Source of the DNA: Medicago truncatula
Lineage: Eukaryota > Streptophyta > Magnoliopsida > Fabales > Fabaceae
Assembly (NCBI RefSeq): GCF_003473485.1
Contig: NC_053048.1
Location: forward strand, 43,768,755 to 43,832,754
Direction of reading: 5' to 3'
DNA: 64,000 nt
The translations under genes and the position numbers were made by a program. Below, one piece after another: positions 9,942 through 20,442 of the stretch. The notes under the pieces were generated by a model. The model did not search any database, was not told the origin of the DNA, and saw only the letters and a program-made list of their open reading frames with translations. Numbering within the stretch: position 1 is the stretch's first letter; each line of letters starts with the position of its first letter.

Positions 9942-11657
9942 TCATGAATCTTCAGAATGAATTTCTTTTTGCAACTCTTCCCAAACTTGAAGGCCAGACG
10001 GATGGCGTTTTACATAACTTTGTAAGAATAGATTATCTGTGCATGCGATAATGGTGCTCAAAGCAAGCCCGGGAGTTACAGCCCCATGGTCTACGAGCCA
10101 GTTATACATTGACAACCTAAGCTTAACTCTTGGAGATTTATAGGAAAGATATGATGGAAAATTCACCAAGTCTGATACAGAAAATCCTTTCTTTACAAGA
10201 TACTCAATTTTCATCTTGACCCTATCTGTGTTCTGATTAAGAATCTGAGGTGAAACTCTAATCATTCTACGAACTTCATCACGTGTCAATCCAGCATTAA
10301 CAATAAAATCAAATCTCTCCTGAAGCTCAGCTCCCTTACCTCTGAATGCCTTAAACGCCGAATCCATTTCTTTCGTGTTTTCCACATAACCTAAGCGCAA
10401 CAAGAACTCTGTCTTCCCCACCCTCGATTTCTCCTCTTCCAGATCCCTTAAGCCAACCATAGGCTTAACTCTTATTCCAAGAACCCAGTTCTTCATTTCA
10501 TGAGGATTATCCTGCAGTATGCTACATAGACGCCTCTTGCCTACATTCAAGCAACCAAGCAAACTCTTAGTTGTCTTTAGAGTATTGGAACCCGCAAGTA
10601 TTGTGTGAGACTGGAAAATCTTTCCAATCTCTTTAGCTTCCATCTCAATTTCAGTCAGAAGCTGAAGACACACCCTCAAGTTGGCGAAAAACTTGACCAT
10701 CAAAATTTGTGGAAACTCGAGAAACAAGAGGGCAATCTGGTTCACAGACAATCCAAATTTGACCAAAAAACCAATCATCGATAGTGTCTTACCTCCTGAT
10801 TCTTCGAAAACAATACAAGGACTACGGTGAATAATCTCAGCCAACTGTTTCTCACTGAAACCAGTATCCGAAAGCAAGCACAATAGCTCAAGCATTAAAC
10901 CCCAGTTACAAGAAACCTCATCCAAATAATGCCACTGAATCCAACCACTATCAAAATCACCATCACCACCCTTTGCAACAATATTCTTCAACATCTCAAC
11001 AACCTTAACAAATTCAACATTAACATCACCAACCAAAATCCCTGGACTTACAGCAACAGCATTTACTAAAATCGAGGCCGAAATACCCAAATCTTCATAA
11101 GCCTTAATCTTCGAAACCAAAACCCCATTTTCAAATTTAAAAACTTGCGGCGCTTGTTTGAAAATTTTCCCCATTTTGGATCGAGGGACACCATAGTTAC
11201 ACAGAGTGTGATAATTCGCCATCAAAAGAGGATCATCGTTGAGGAAAATCAAATCACGTGGAAGCAAGGATTCATATTCAGAAGGCTTCAAACCCAAACT
11301 CTCGAAAAAGGGTTCAAATTCGTTAATAGGGTTGTAACGCAGGTGGCGAGAAATTAACCGTTTCGTGTTAATCGAGTTCTCGTTTTTTAGGGTTTTGTGG
11401 ACGAGATTTTGAAGGAAAAAAGGCGAGTTTTTGCACATGTTATCTGCGTCTAAAAACTGCAAGCTTCTTGTGGAATGGAGATATTCTAACAATGCAGCTT
11501 GGGCTTCTTTAATGGTTAATTTTGAGAGAATTTTAGGTTTTGAATTTAACTGAATTGGTTTTTTCGCTGTGTTGTAAAATCTAGGGTTTAGGGAGGGTTT
11601 AAGATTGGTGAGATTGAAAAATGTGAATGTTAATCTCAGTTTTCTAAGGTCGATCAT
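9942..11657 (-). CDS. mTERF-family protein, probably mitochondrial (571 aa)
   Basis: An uninterrupted single-exon frame of 571 codons from the ATG at 11657. The first about 35 residues are rich in Arg, Lys and Ser with almost no acid (MIDLRKLRLTFTFFNLTN...), fitting an organelle transit peptide. From about residue 150 on come repeated helical mTERF motifs with the typical proline-containing pattern (SPGILVGDV, SPCIVFEES, FPQILMVKF, SPQILNQNTD, FPSYLSYKSP), each marking one superhelical repeat that wraps nucleic acid. Plant mTERFs act in organelle transcription, splicing or genome maintenance. Length and overall character recall the MTEF18/SHOT1 group, a mitochondrial mTERF linked to heat tolerance in Arabidopsis, but I assign this from memory and cannot exclude another subgroup. 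A transposon-like repeat begins only about 100 bp upstream of the ATG. Confidence 0.9.
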   Translation of the reverse strand: MIDLRKLRLTFTFFNLTNLKPSLNPRFYNTAKKPIQLNSKPKILSKLTIKEAQAALLEYLHSTRSLQFLDADNMCKNSPFFLQNLVHKTLKNENSINTKRLISRHLRYNPINEFEPFFESLGLKPSEYESLLPRDLIFLNDDPLLMANYHTLCNYGVPRSKMGKIFKQAPQVFKFENGVLVSKIKAYEDLGISASILVNAVAVSPGILVGDVNVEFVKVVEMLKNIVAKGGDGDFDSGWIQWHYLDEVSCNWGLMLELLCLLSDTGFSEKQLAEIIHRSPCIVFEESGGKTLSMIGFLVKFGLSVNQIALLFLEFPQILMVKFFANLRVCLQLLTEIEMEAKEIGKIFQSHTILAGSNTLKTTKSLLGCLNVGKRRLCSILQDNPHEMKNWVLGIRVKPMVGLRDLEEEKSRVGKTEFLLRLGYVENTKEMDSAFKAFRGKGAELQERFDFIVNAGLTRDEVRRMIRVSPQILNQNTDRVKMKIEYLVKKGFSVSDLVNFPSYLSYKSPRVKLRLSMYNWLVDHGAVTPGLALSTIIACTDNLFLQSYVKRHPSGLQVWEELQKEIHSEDS

Positions 11658-11760
11658 GGCGGGATTTAGATGAAAAATAGGGTTTGTGGAGAATGTGAAG
11701 AGAGAAAGGTGAGGTCGGATACGGTGTCGTTTTAGTGGTGTTACCGCGTGGTAACGACTT

Positions 11761-12390
11761 GTGTGTTTGGTCGGGCTGCGGTGAGAATTAATTTTGATAA
11801 AATTGAGTTTGAAAGAATTGATTTTGGTTAAAAGTGAGTTAGATATAAATTGATTTATGTTTGAATACGTTTAATTAAAGGTGATTCTTTTGAGTTGATG
11901 TTGTTTGGGTACATTGAATCAAAATTGATTGCGAATATATAATGACCATATTATCTTTTAATATTTAATTGTAGAAAATTGGGAATTTTATAAAAAGTAA
12001 AAATAAAAATAAAAAGATTGGGCCTTATCCTTTAATTCATTATCATCGTCTTCTCTAACCAAGAGAAAATCTACTTCAAGCAAAAAAATTAGGACAGATC
12101 TTGATTTGCATTGTCGTTATGGGTAATTTGGAGAAGAGGGAGAAAGATGTTAGATGTGCTAGAAAGAGGTTTATAGGTAATTTGGTAAATCTTAAAAGTT
12201 AAAGCATATTCATGCTTTTCTTCTGCCGCAAAAGCTTTGATTTGTAGCTTCGGTCGAACCGGCGTTTTGGTGCTAAAAGTACTGTTTGTAGAATTACGTT
12301 TGAGTTGCCCAAACATCATTTAGAAAGTTACAACGACGTTTGCAAAAGTAAACGTGCGTTTGGAGTGGGTAAACACCCAACCAAACACAC
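11761..12390. mobile_element. Inverted-repeat element next to the mTERF promoter
   Basis: Left end GTGTGTTTGGTCGGG at 11761 and right end CACCCAACCAAACACAC ending at 12390 are inverted copies. The left interior (AGAATTAATTTTGATAAAATT and similar words) matches a dispersed repeat type I associate with legumes. No target duplication could be fixed (only GAC is shared near both ends), so the superfamily is undecided. A minus-strand open stretch inside (12319-12089) has no domain. Confidence 0.6.
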
Positions 12391-12440
12391 GACAATGACA
12401 AACAAACAGTTTAGGAAATACAAAAAAGTGCTTGAAAAAA

Positions 12441-12604
12441 GAGAAATGATATTTGTACTACCATTTTTAACAATTTTTTGACAACTTTCTCTCTCATACT
12501 TACATTATCTTCTTATTCTCTCTATTATTTTTGACCAATCAAATGAGAGAAAATCAAAGTTGTAATAAAAGTTGTACCAAAGAGTTGTACATATATCACT
12601 ACTC
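12441..12604. mobile_element. Mutator-type MITE, 164 bp, perfect 9-bp target duplication
   Basis: Terminal repeats GAGAAATGATATTTGTAC (left) and the inverted GAGTAGTGATATATGTAC (right) agree at 14 of 18. Both sides carry TTGAAAAAA (12432-12440 and 12605-12613), a perfect 9-bp duplication as produced by Mutator-like transposases. No coding capacity. Confidence 0.88.
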
Positions 12605-12666
12605 TTGAAAAAAAGGTGTTTGATAAGAGAGAAAGGTGCACTAAGAAACTCACATATAATAGATGT

Positions 12667-12843
12667 AGGGGTGTTCAAAACCGAACCAACCCAATAGAAA
12701 AACCGCAAACCAAACCAATCCAAACCGAAACTACAAAAAACCGCACTTGGTTCGGATGAATTCGGATTACTTTTGCATTGAACCACGCGGTTCGGTTTGG
12801 TTTGCAGTTTGCATCTCAGCAACCGAACCAAACCAAACCGCAA
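12667..12843. repeat. Truncated hAT-like repeat (AACCGAACC-rich)
   Basis: Begins TAGGGGTGTTCAAAACCG, a common plant hAT-type terminus, followed by many AACCGAACCAA / GGTTCGGTTTGG words in both orientations that can fold on each other. No matching right terminus (TGAACACCCCTA) was found downstream, so this is probably a truncated copy. Confidence 0.55.
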
Positions 12844-13857
12844 GAATAATGAATATTACTTAAACATGTACTAACCCCCAATTACATAGCTCAAGAATAA
12901 TCGCTTTTGATTCGATTTTTTCATTGTTGCACCATCAGGTTCGATTCTAATTCTTTTCCATCTCTTTCAATTCATTTTCAATGATAAATTTGTTTCTTTT
13001 ACTTCCCAATAATTTGTTTCATACTTATGTTTCTTCTTAATTTTACCTATTTTGATATAAATTTTACCTAATAGGAAGGAATATTTAGAAAAGAACGAAA
13101 TATGAATTTCTCTTCATTTGTAAGAAAAAATAACTAAAATAACAAATGATAAGCTTATTATTTCTGATTGAAATTAAATATTTTTTTGTCAAGTGATCTA
13201 GTTGTAAAAAATTCACCTTTAAGGTTAATTAGTGAGGTGTTTGAATTCGAATCCCAACCTATATATATTATACTTATCTTTACCAATTGAATTAAAATAT
13301 GTAAATAGTTGATAACTGTCACAAATTATTAAGTTGTATAATTAGGTATTCACAATTTTTGTCTTCAATTATGTTATGTCAACTTCATTTTTCATAGTAT
13401 AACTACTAGCACATAAGCTAAAAATATTTTTCAATCTTTGAGTGTGCTCAACTATGTATTCATATAATGATTACGAGAACTTCAAATATTTTACTTTTAA
13501 TATTTAAAAAAGCTATTTTTTTATTTCATATTCAATGCATTAATTTTCATTAAAAATCACAAAAGCACACCCTATGTATTGACTTTTTCTTAAGATGGTT
13601 ATGAAATGTACACTCGTTTAAAGTCCCAAATTTTATTTACGAAAAAGTCCCAAATTTTGTGAAGACATATTAACGATGTTTGTGAAATGAAGAACAATTG
13701 TTGTTCTCACAATGTATAATGTCGTGGAGAAGAAGATAAAACGTTGATAAGGATAATGAAAGATTCCTTAAAAATATGGATACGGAAAGACGCACAAAGT
13801 TAAGACAAATTATTTTCCTCTTTGTGACTAGGAATGTCATCTATACACTAAGAGATA
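12844..13857. other. AT-rich spacer with a possible SINE scrap
   Basis: Around 13,190-13,270 the words GTGATCTAGTTG and TTCGAATCCCAACC resemble the A and B boxes of a tRNA-derived SINE. A related piece lies at about 29,970-30,070. Nothing else is supportable. Confidence 0.35.
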
Positions 13858-14129
13858 CTCTATTCGTTCCTTTTTAAGTGTCACTTTTAGAGAAAATTTT
13901 TATTTCTATTTAACTGTCACTTTTAAAGTTCAATGCAACATTAAATGTTGTTTTACCAATATTATCCTTAGTTATTTATTGCGGAGAAAGAAATATATGA
14001 AATGAGATATTAAATGAATAAGGTCATTATAGTAAAAACATAGCTTATTGCATCAAAAAGTAATATCAATTGTTGATTGTCTTGATTTATTTAAAATGTC
14101 AAAATGTGACAATTAAAAAGGAACGGAGG
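13858..14129. mobile_element. Degenerate Stowaway-type MITE
   Basis: Left end CTCTATTCGTTCCTTTTTAA after TA, right end TTAAAAAGGAACGGAGG followed by TT, so one side of the target TA has decayed. The subterminal word GTCACTTTTA recurs within the left arm. No coding capacity. Confidence 0.7.
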
Positions 14130-16150
14130 TTCATTGCAATCATCCACAACATTCAGTAAAGAATGTTTAAATAAGGATGATTTTGAGAAACATTTTATAG
14201 AGTCGAGTACTAAACTGAAATGTTCATATTATCGATAACCAAATTGAGAACGTCCTGCAAAATCATGAATCATTTTGGTTGCCAACATTACACTTAACCG
14301 ACACTCATCAACATCCACGATTTCTTCTCATCTTCTTAGACTTAATTAACAAAGTTATTGCTTTCTGTCTCATCTTCTTCGTTGTTTCTCGTTTCATATA
14401 TTTTTTTCTTCTCTTCTTCGCATTCAAATCCTCCACTTCTTTCTTCTTAGTTACTCTCTCCAGTCAATTACTATTTTTGTAAGCAATAGTTCTCTTCACA
14501 AATGTAATATTCACTCAACTAAATGTAGTATATATAGTTTAAATTTTGGTTTTTCTTCTTGATTTCCCACACATATGAAGCCCAAGTTTGTTACACCACC
14601 ATTCTTTGTTTACCCCTCAATATTTTTAAGTCTTCGGGTACGTTTGTTTTAGATTTTTTCAGGAAAAAAAAATCAATTTTTTTATGAGAAAACAAATTTT
14701 TTTCTTTTCATTTTGAGTGTTTGTTTAAGATTTTAAAAAATCATGTTATGAAAAAACATTTTTGGCTCCAAAATGAAAGCTACTAGGATTAACTTTTGCC
14801 AAAATCAAATTTTTTTTTTTTCAAAAACAAGGAGGTAACACACAAATTAGTTAAAAATATATTTTTTTAAAATGATTTTGATGGATAGAAAACAAATAAA
14901 AATAGCTTCATTTTTTTTTCTAAATATTTTTAAAAAAAATCTCTATATTTTTTAACACAAAATCTTTTTTTTTTAATTCATTTTTTTGTAGTTATAACAA
15001 ACTTTGAAAACATTGTGAATTTGAAAAATCATAGGTAGTTGTGAGTATTTTATTTGAAGTACCACATGAAAAGCATTTAAGAAAATGCACATAAGTATTA
15101 TCCTTATTTTAACTCTAGCATGCTCATAAGCTTTATCCTTATTTTAACTTTTTCAAAAAAAAAAAACTTAGATGCATTTCATATGGTTCCTAAATAAACT
15201 AGTCATGAAAATGTATTTTTAGCTAAGAATCATATAAAAAACACATAAAGAAATTAACATGAGTTTTGTCCTTATTTCAAACTATTTATTTGTTTCTCAA
15301 TTTTCCCCTTCATTAAACTTCCTTTTAAATTATTTTTCATTTAGCATAGATTTTTTCAAATATAATAAATAATTCATTCATTTTTTAATTATTAAATTGA
15401 TGAGAAAATTTAGATGATTATTTAATTAAATTATTTATTTTGATTAATTTTATATATCTATAAGAAAAAGATTTTATTTGTCTACATGTTCTAATTATTT
15501 TCATTATAAATACGAACTCTTGATATTTTTTCAACTTAGATAACTAGGATATCTTTATTTTATATTTTAAGTAGTTTTTATTTTATTTTTAAACTCAGTA
15601 TCCAGCTCAATGATCAACTAATTTGAAGGGTCAAATTCCACCGTTCATTTGTGGGGCGCCGTTTAAATATATATATTTTAGGCAGATATTAATACTTTAT
15701 TTAATAAAATATTATACAAATAATACAAACAATAATATTATTGATAATTTTTTCAATTTAGATAACTAGAATTTATTTACTTTTTTGTAAAAAAAAAAGA
15801 ATTTATTTATTTTATATTTTAGGCAGATATTAATACTTTATTTAATAAAAAACGGGTTTTAATATGAGTCATCTTTTTTCTCTTATAACTCGTGAGTTAT
15901 ATGAACTTTTAATAAATATTATACATAAAATACAAACATTAATATTATGTTTTTTTTTGTGAAGGTCGTGAAAAAACAAAAAAATATTAATATTATGTAT
16001 AACAATGTTCAAACAACCACTTTGTTCTCATCTATCCGCTCTTTTTATTACATTAATGCGTATAAATTATAAATAATATTTTTATGAAATTTTGATTAAA
16101 ATTATTTTCATTTTGATTAAAATTATATGTATTGATAATAAATATTTTCA
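14130..16150. other. Very AT-rich transposon-scarred spacer
   Basis: Long A and T runs, and inverted AAAATC/GATTTT-type words at 14,640-14,970. A small open frame at 14,279-14,482 starts without a convincing ATG context and has no domain. I support no gene here. Confidence 0.4.
15672..15850. repeat. 38-bp exact direct repeat, offset 141 bp
   Basis: The same 38-bp word, beginning TATATTTTAGGCAGATATTA, occurs at 15,672-15,709 and 15,813-15,850. Related words (TTTAGATAACTAGAATTTAT and relatives) lie between and upstream near 15,530, suggesting a diverged local tandem duplication. Confidence 0.7.
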
Positions 16151-16158
16151 CTTTCATA

Positions 16159-16911
16159 CAGGGGCGGAGCCACACACAAGGTTGTGTGTGTGGGCTCCTG
16201 CCTGCACTAAATTTACAAAAAAATAAATAAAATAATACTATTGATAGTTTTAATCTAATAATAAATGATGATAGGTGCTAATAGATTTAATCTAATAAAA
16301 AATGATGATAGATGCTAATGATGGCTTATCATTGACATAAATGAGTATTATTTCTATGTATATGAAACGATTTAATCTCCGATACATGAAGAGCTTAAGG
16401 AAGTTAATGTCACTTCCTTTATTTTCTGTTTTTTGTTCTTATATTTTCTTTTAATTAATACTATCAATATTAGCAAGGTGATAGGACAACTACATCATAC
16501 AAATTGCCAACTCAACGTAAAATTGGGAAGGGGACTACCAAAACAGAAAGATGATAAATTTAGGGGCCAAGATTGCTATAAAAAATTTGGGAGGACAAAA
16601 TCAGACAATTAACAAATTTGTGTTAAAAAAAAGTGTAATTAAACCTAGTTACGCAGGATTTTTTTTGTATAAAGAGATAGATTTTCTAAAAAAAAAAAAA
16701 AAGAGATGTGTTTTGATTGAGATTGAAAATGATAAAATTATTCAATATTTTTAAAAAATGGTAAATCGTAAAGAACAATTGTGATGCATATTTCTTCCTT
16801 AAAAAAAATTGTGATGTATATTTCTGATTTAAAAAATGAAATGTAATATATATTTAATGCTACAAATACATACGATGCCCCCACTATTTGAATTTTCTGG
16901 CTCCGCTACTA
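16159..16911. mobile_element. Non-autonomous hAT element, 753 bp, 8-bp target duplication
   Basis: Left terminus CAGGGGCGGAGCCACA, right terminus CTGGCTCCGCTACTA, which are inverted relatives sharing GCGGAGCCA. Both sides carry CTTTCATA (16,151-16,158 and 16,912-16,919), the 8-bp duplication diagnostic of hAT. A 67-codon open stretch inside is not transposase-like. Confidence 0.9.
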
Positions 16912-16919
16912 CTTTCATA

Positions 16920-18036
16920 TTGTAACAAACTATACTTATTATTTTCAATATTATCAACAATATAACAAATATAACATAAATTCTTATCTTTTTGAATAAC
17001 AACAACAAAATAACATTATTTATTAAAAAAAGTATAATTGGAACTGAAGTTAAAAAAAAAATATATATATAATTTTAATTGAAAAATTCAGCAGCCAAAA
17101 ACCATGTATTTTTTCTTCCCTAAAAAAGCCATATATTTTCTTTATATATAGTATAGATAACCCGTGCAATGCAAGGAAAATACACTAGTATTTAAAATTT
17201 TCTAAATGTTTTTGACTTACAATTACAACTAAACATAATGTGCAAAATTCTAAAGAAGCGATAACACCGAAAGAATTGGATAGAAAGTAATGACTAATTG
17301 ATATCGTACACAGGAGACCAAGTTAGAAAAATAAAAAAAGTAAATAATTACAAAACAAATACTATCAACATACATCCTATAATGCAGTATACGATTCAAA
17401 ATCATGCCGAAACTAATAATCTTTTCTGACTTTATTTACAAATTCTTTTTTAGTGTTGCAAACTGTTGCATCTAGTGTTATATATAACACAAAACTGAAG
17501 AAATAAATAATATTGCTGCAAAACTCAACAATATCTTTTTCTGATATTGTTTGCTTTTTAAAATTTAGGTGCTATAGTGGTTTCAATGTAGAAACCTAAT
17601 TGCAGCTCAAACCCAAATTCTTTTGTGTGACTTGTAGAAATGACTTTGAAGATTGGCACGCAATACCTGGATGACCAGCTGAGGAATGCTAATGAGAACC
17701 TTGGTTTGGACTGGGTAGGGTTTAGCAATTTGAAAATATTTTATTTGCTCTGGCGTCATCCACGTTGCAGACTTCAAACATTCATCTCTCTCTCTTTCTA
17801 ATTTAAAAACAATTCATCTATAAGAATGCATGTTTTGACAGATAAAAGAATGAATGTCTTGATAGAAAAAATAATTTGTTTGTTGTCATTTGCAAATTTA
17901 AAGACACTTACCACATTTAACTTTATCTAAGCTGAAGTACTGCACCTTCCTACTTTGCATATGAAAGAAATGTTGTTATTTTACCATGCTTTATCTAAAT
18001 TATTGTATTAAACCTTCCTCGTTTATTGCACCATAC
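16920..18036. other. Spacer with a possible transposon terminus
   Basis: Near 17,155-17,190 the words AACCCGTGCAATGCAAGG and ACACTAGTA resemble a recurrent plant transposon end. The rest is AT-rich with no supportable gene. Confidence 0.35.
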
Positions 18037-18044
18037 CTCCCAAC

Positions 18045-18273
18045 TAGGGCTGGAAATGAGTCGAGTCGAATCGAACCTGTCTGAGCTCGGCTCGACTCGA
18101 TAAGAATTGGTTCGGCTCGAAACTCGGCTCGAGTTCGACACGAACTATTTTTTCATCTCGAGTTCGGCTCATTTAAAATTCACGAACAGTTCGATTCGGC
18201 TCGTTAGGTTCAGTTCGGTTGCTCAACTCGTCCAAAAAAAATTATAAAAAAAAAGTTAATTTATAGATCTTTG

Positions 18274-18332
<59 letters not shown>

Positions 18333-18780
18333 TAAATATTGAATTAAAATAAAAGTTCCCACAAACATGCATATAGTAGACATAAATTATATAAAGTTAA
18401 AGATTGCATAAAAGTAACAGAGACAAAAAATTCCAACAAAATTCTATTAGCTGTGAACAAAATTCATAATATCTTTTACTTTTAAACTCCAACTGCTCTT
18501 CCCTTCAAGACAAAATTGTATTCAACCACATTTGTCACATTTGAATTAATTTTTTTTAAAAAACTAACTCAAATTGATTTATATATATAATCAATAATCA
18601 AGCAATCTCATGAGCCTAACGAGTCGAACTATATGTAGCTCAAGTTCAACTCATTTAATTAACGAACTTAATTTTTAGCTCAAGTCCAACTCGTTAGGTT
18701 CATGAACCAAGTTCAACGGATTAGATATCGAGTCGAATGTCGAACTATAATCGAGTTGGTTCGGTTCATTGCCAGCCCTG
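18045..18780. mobile_element. Non-autonomous hAT-like element, 736 bp
   Basis: Starts TAGGGCTGGAAATGAG and ends CATTGCCAGCCCTG, inverted relatives sharing AGGGCTGG. Flanks CTCCCAAC (18,037-18,044) and CTCCCAGT (18,781-18,788) match at 6 of 8, a slightly decayed hAT duplication. Both subterminal regions are packed with TCGGCTCGA / TCGAACTCG words in both orientations, typical of hAT subterminal binding repeats. A TA microsatellite has expanded inside. Confidence 0.85.
18278..18329. repeat. (TA)n microsatellite
   Basis: About 26 uninterrupted TA units inside the hAT-like element. Confidence 0.95.
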
Positions 18781-18788
18781 CTCCCAGT

Positions 18789-20442
18789 ATATCAACATTT
18801 GTGATGCGTTTATAGTAAAAAGTTTTCTATCTCAATAAAAAATTAGGAGCAGTTGGACCATAACCCTTGTGTAATTGCATACACCTAATCATATCTTTAT
18901 TGAAAGCAAATCCATAAAATAAACTTATGATATAAAACATGTCAATGAACTATATAGATGCACTTAATACATTATAAGCTGATTTTTTTTTTTAAGGAAC
19001 ATTATAAGCTGATTTAATATGTTAGTAAGTAATTTTCCATTGCTACGTGATTTTGCTCTGAATTTATCATAAATCACATACACTTCCTCAATTTCTACAT
19101 GCTCTTCAAACGTCTGAAAAAGAAAAATTCAATATTAAGAAGCAATCTACAAAGAATAGATATTCATATTTCGTTTAAATTAGAGAGGAATGTTGAAGTT
19201 GACATTCCATGTTCCAAGTGAAATGAAAGGGCAAGCATGCACACACTCACAACACCTAAAGTTAAAGAAGCTCTTTATGCCATAACATGCACAAACAAAA
19301 TGCTTTCGATTGGCCCTCTTTATTTCTTCTGCAATCGAAGGATTTTGACACCTCTTTATGCTCAAACAAAACACGATCATTGGTTTTTTCAAATTGATTT
19401 TTCTTCTGCCTTTACTCTGGCATTCTCACACAATATAGTGACTTTTTTGATAAATAGTTGTTATTTTTGTTAAAAAACTAAATTAAATAGTTGTTATTTA
19501 TTCTCCATCAACGGAAGCTTCTACCATACACTCACAAGTTGAAATGTATGATACACTTGCTTCCTAAATTAATAGATTAACGACAATTTTTATGAAATAA
19601 AATAGCTACTTATCGACTTGTATATTTTAAGATATAAGTAATTCATAAGGGAAAAAAAAATCATTTTTTGAATTTTTAACATTTTATCGTAAAAAAACAA
19701 TCAAAATTTGCTATTACAAGTAATACAAATTCAGAAAAATTGAATTTTATTTTGGTGACACTTTTAGCAAATACGATTTAGTTATTATAACTAAAAATGA
19801 TAGATAATATATATATTTTTCAAAACACAACTAATTTATCTATTAATTTAATGATCGGGTGTACTGATACACACAAATTTTCTCGAGTGTACATTAAAAA
19901 TTATCCCCATGAATTGGATTGAACACAATGTTAGCCGTGGATGGATAAAAATCCGTACCTGCGAGTACTTGTGCTGATGTTTTAATGGTACTTGTGACTA
20001 AAGTAAATGAGTATTTCTTGTAGTCACTACATGTATATATAATCAATTCATGAATCTCCTTCCTATTGACATTCACCATTCAAATCACATATGATTGCAT
20101 TTTGAAGTAGCCACCAAAGTACATATTCACCTTAAACTTATAAGCTTAATTACTTGTGGAAAGATAAACACAATTGTCCACAACATAATTAATTATTCTA
20201 ATGATTCATCATCTTCTTGCAGTAATATACATCATACATGGTTCACATTTGTTTAAAAGCTCTAATGCATTTGAATCACAATATTTTGTATAAAAATTAT
20301 CAATCGTTCTTGGCAGGTAATGATGTTGGATCTTGTCATCCAATGTGAAAATAGGCTCCATTTCGTCAACTTAGATGGCATCAAAGCTCTGTTACTGGAT
20401 GAAAAAATTGGGAGAATCGAGTAGCCTTAAACAATTGACCTG
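18789..20442. other. Spacer downstream of the first MYB-CC gene
   Basis: Contains a short direct repeat ACATTATAAGCTGATTT (around 18,969-19,016). Overlapping short open stretches at 19,180-19,473 and 19,894-20,079 have no recognisable domain. The end of the stretch should hold the 3' UTR of the minus-strand MYB-CC gene. Confidence 0.4.

Noticed and set aside
12505-12843. 112-codon minus-strand frame
   Set aside because: Spans a MITE and a hAT fragment; repeat-derived.
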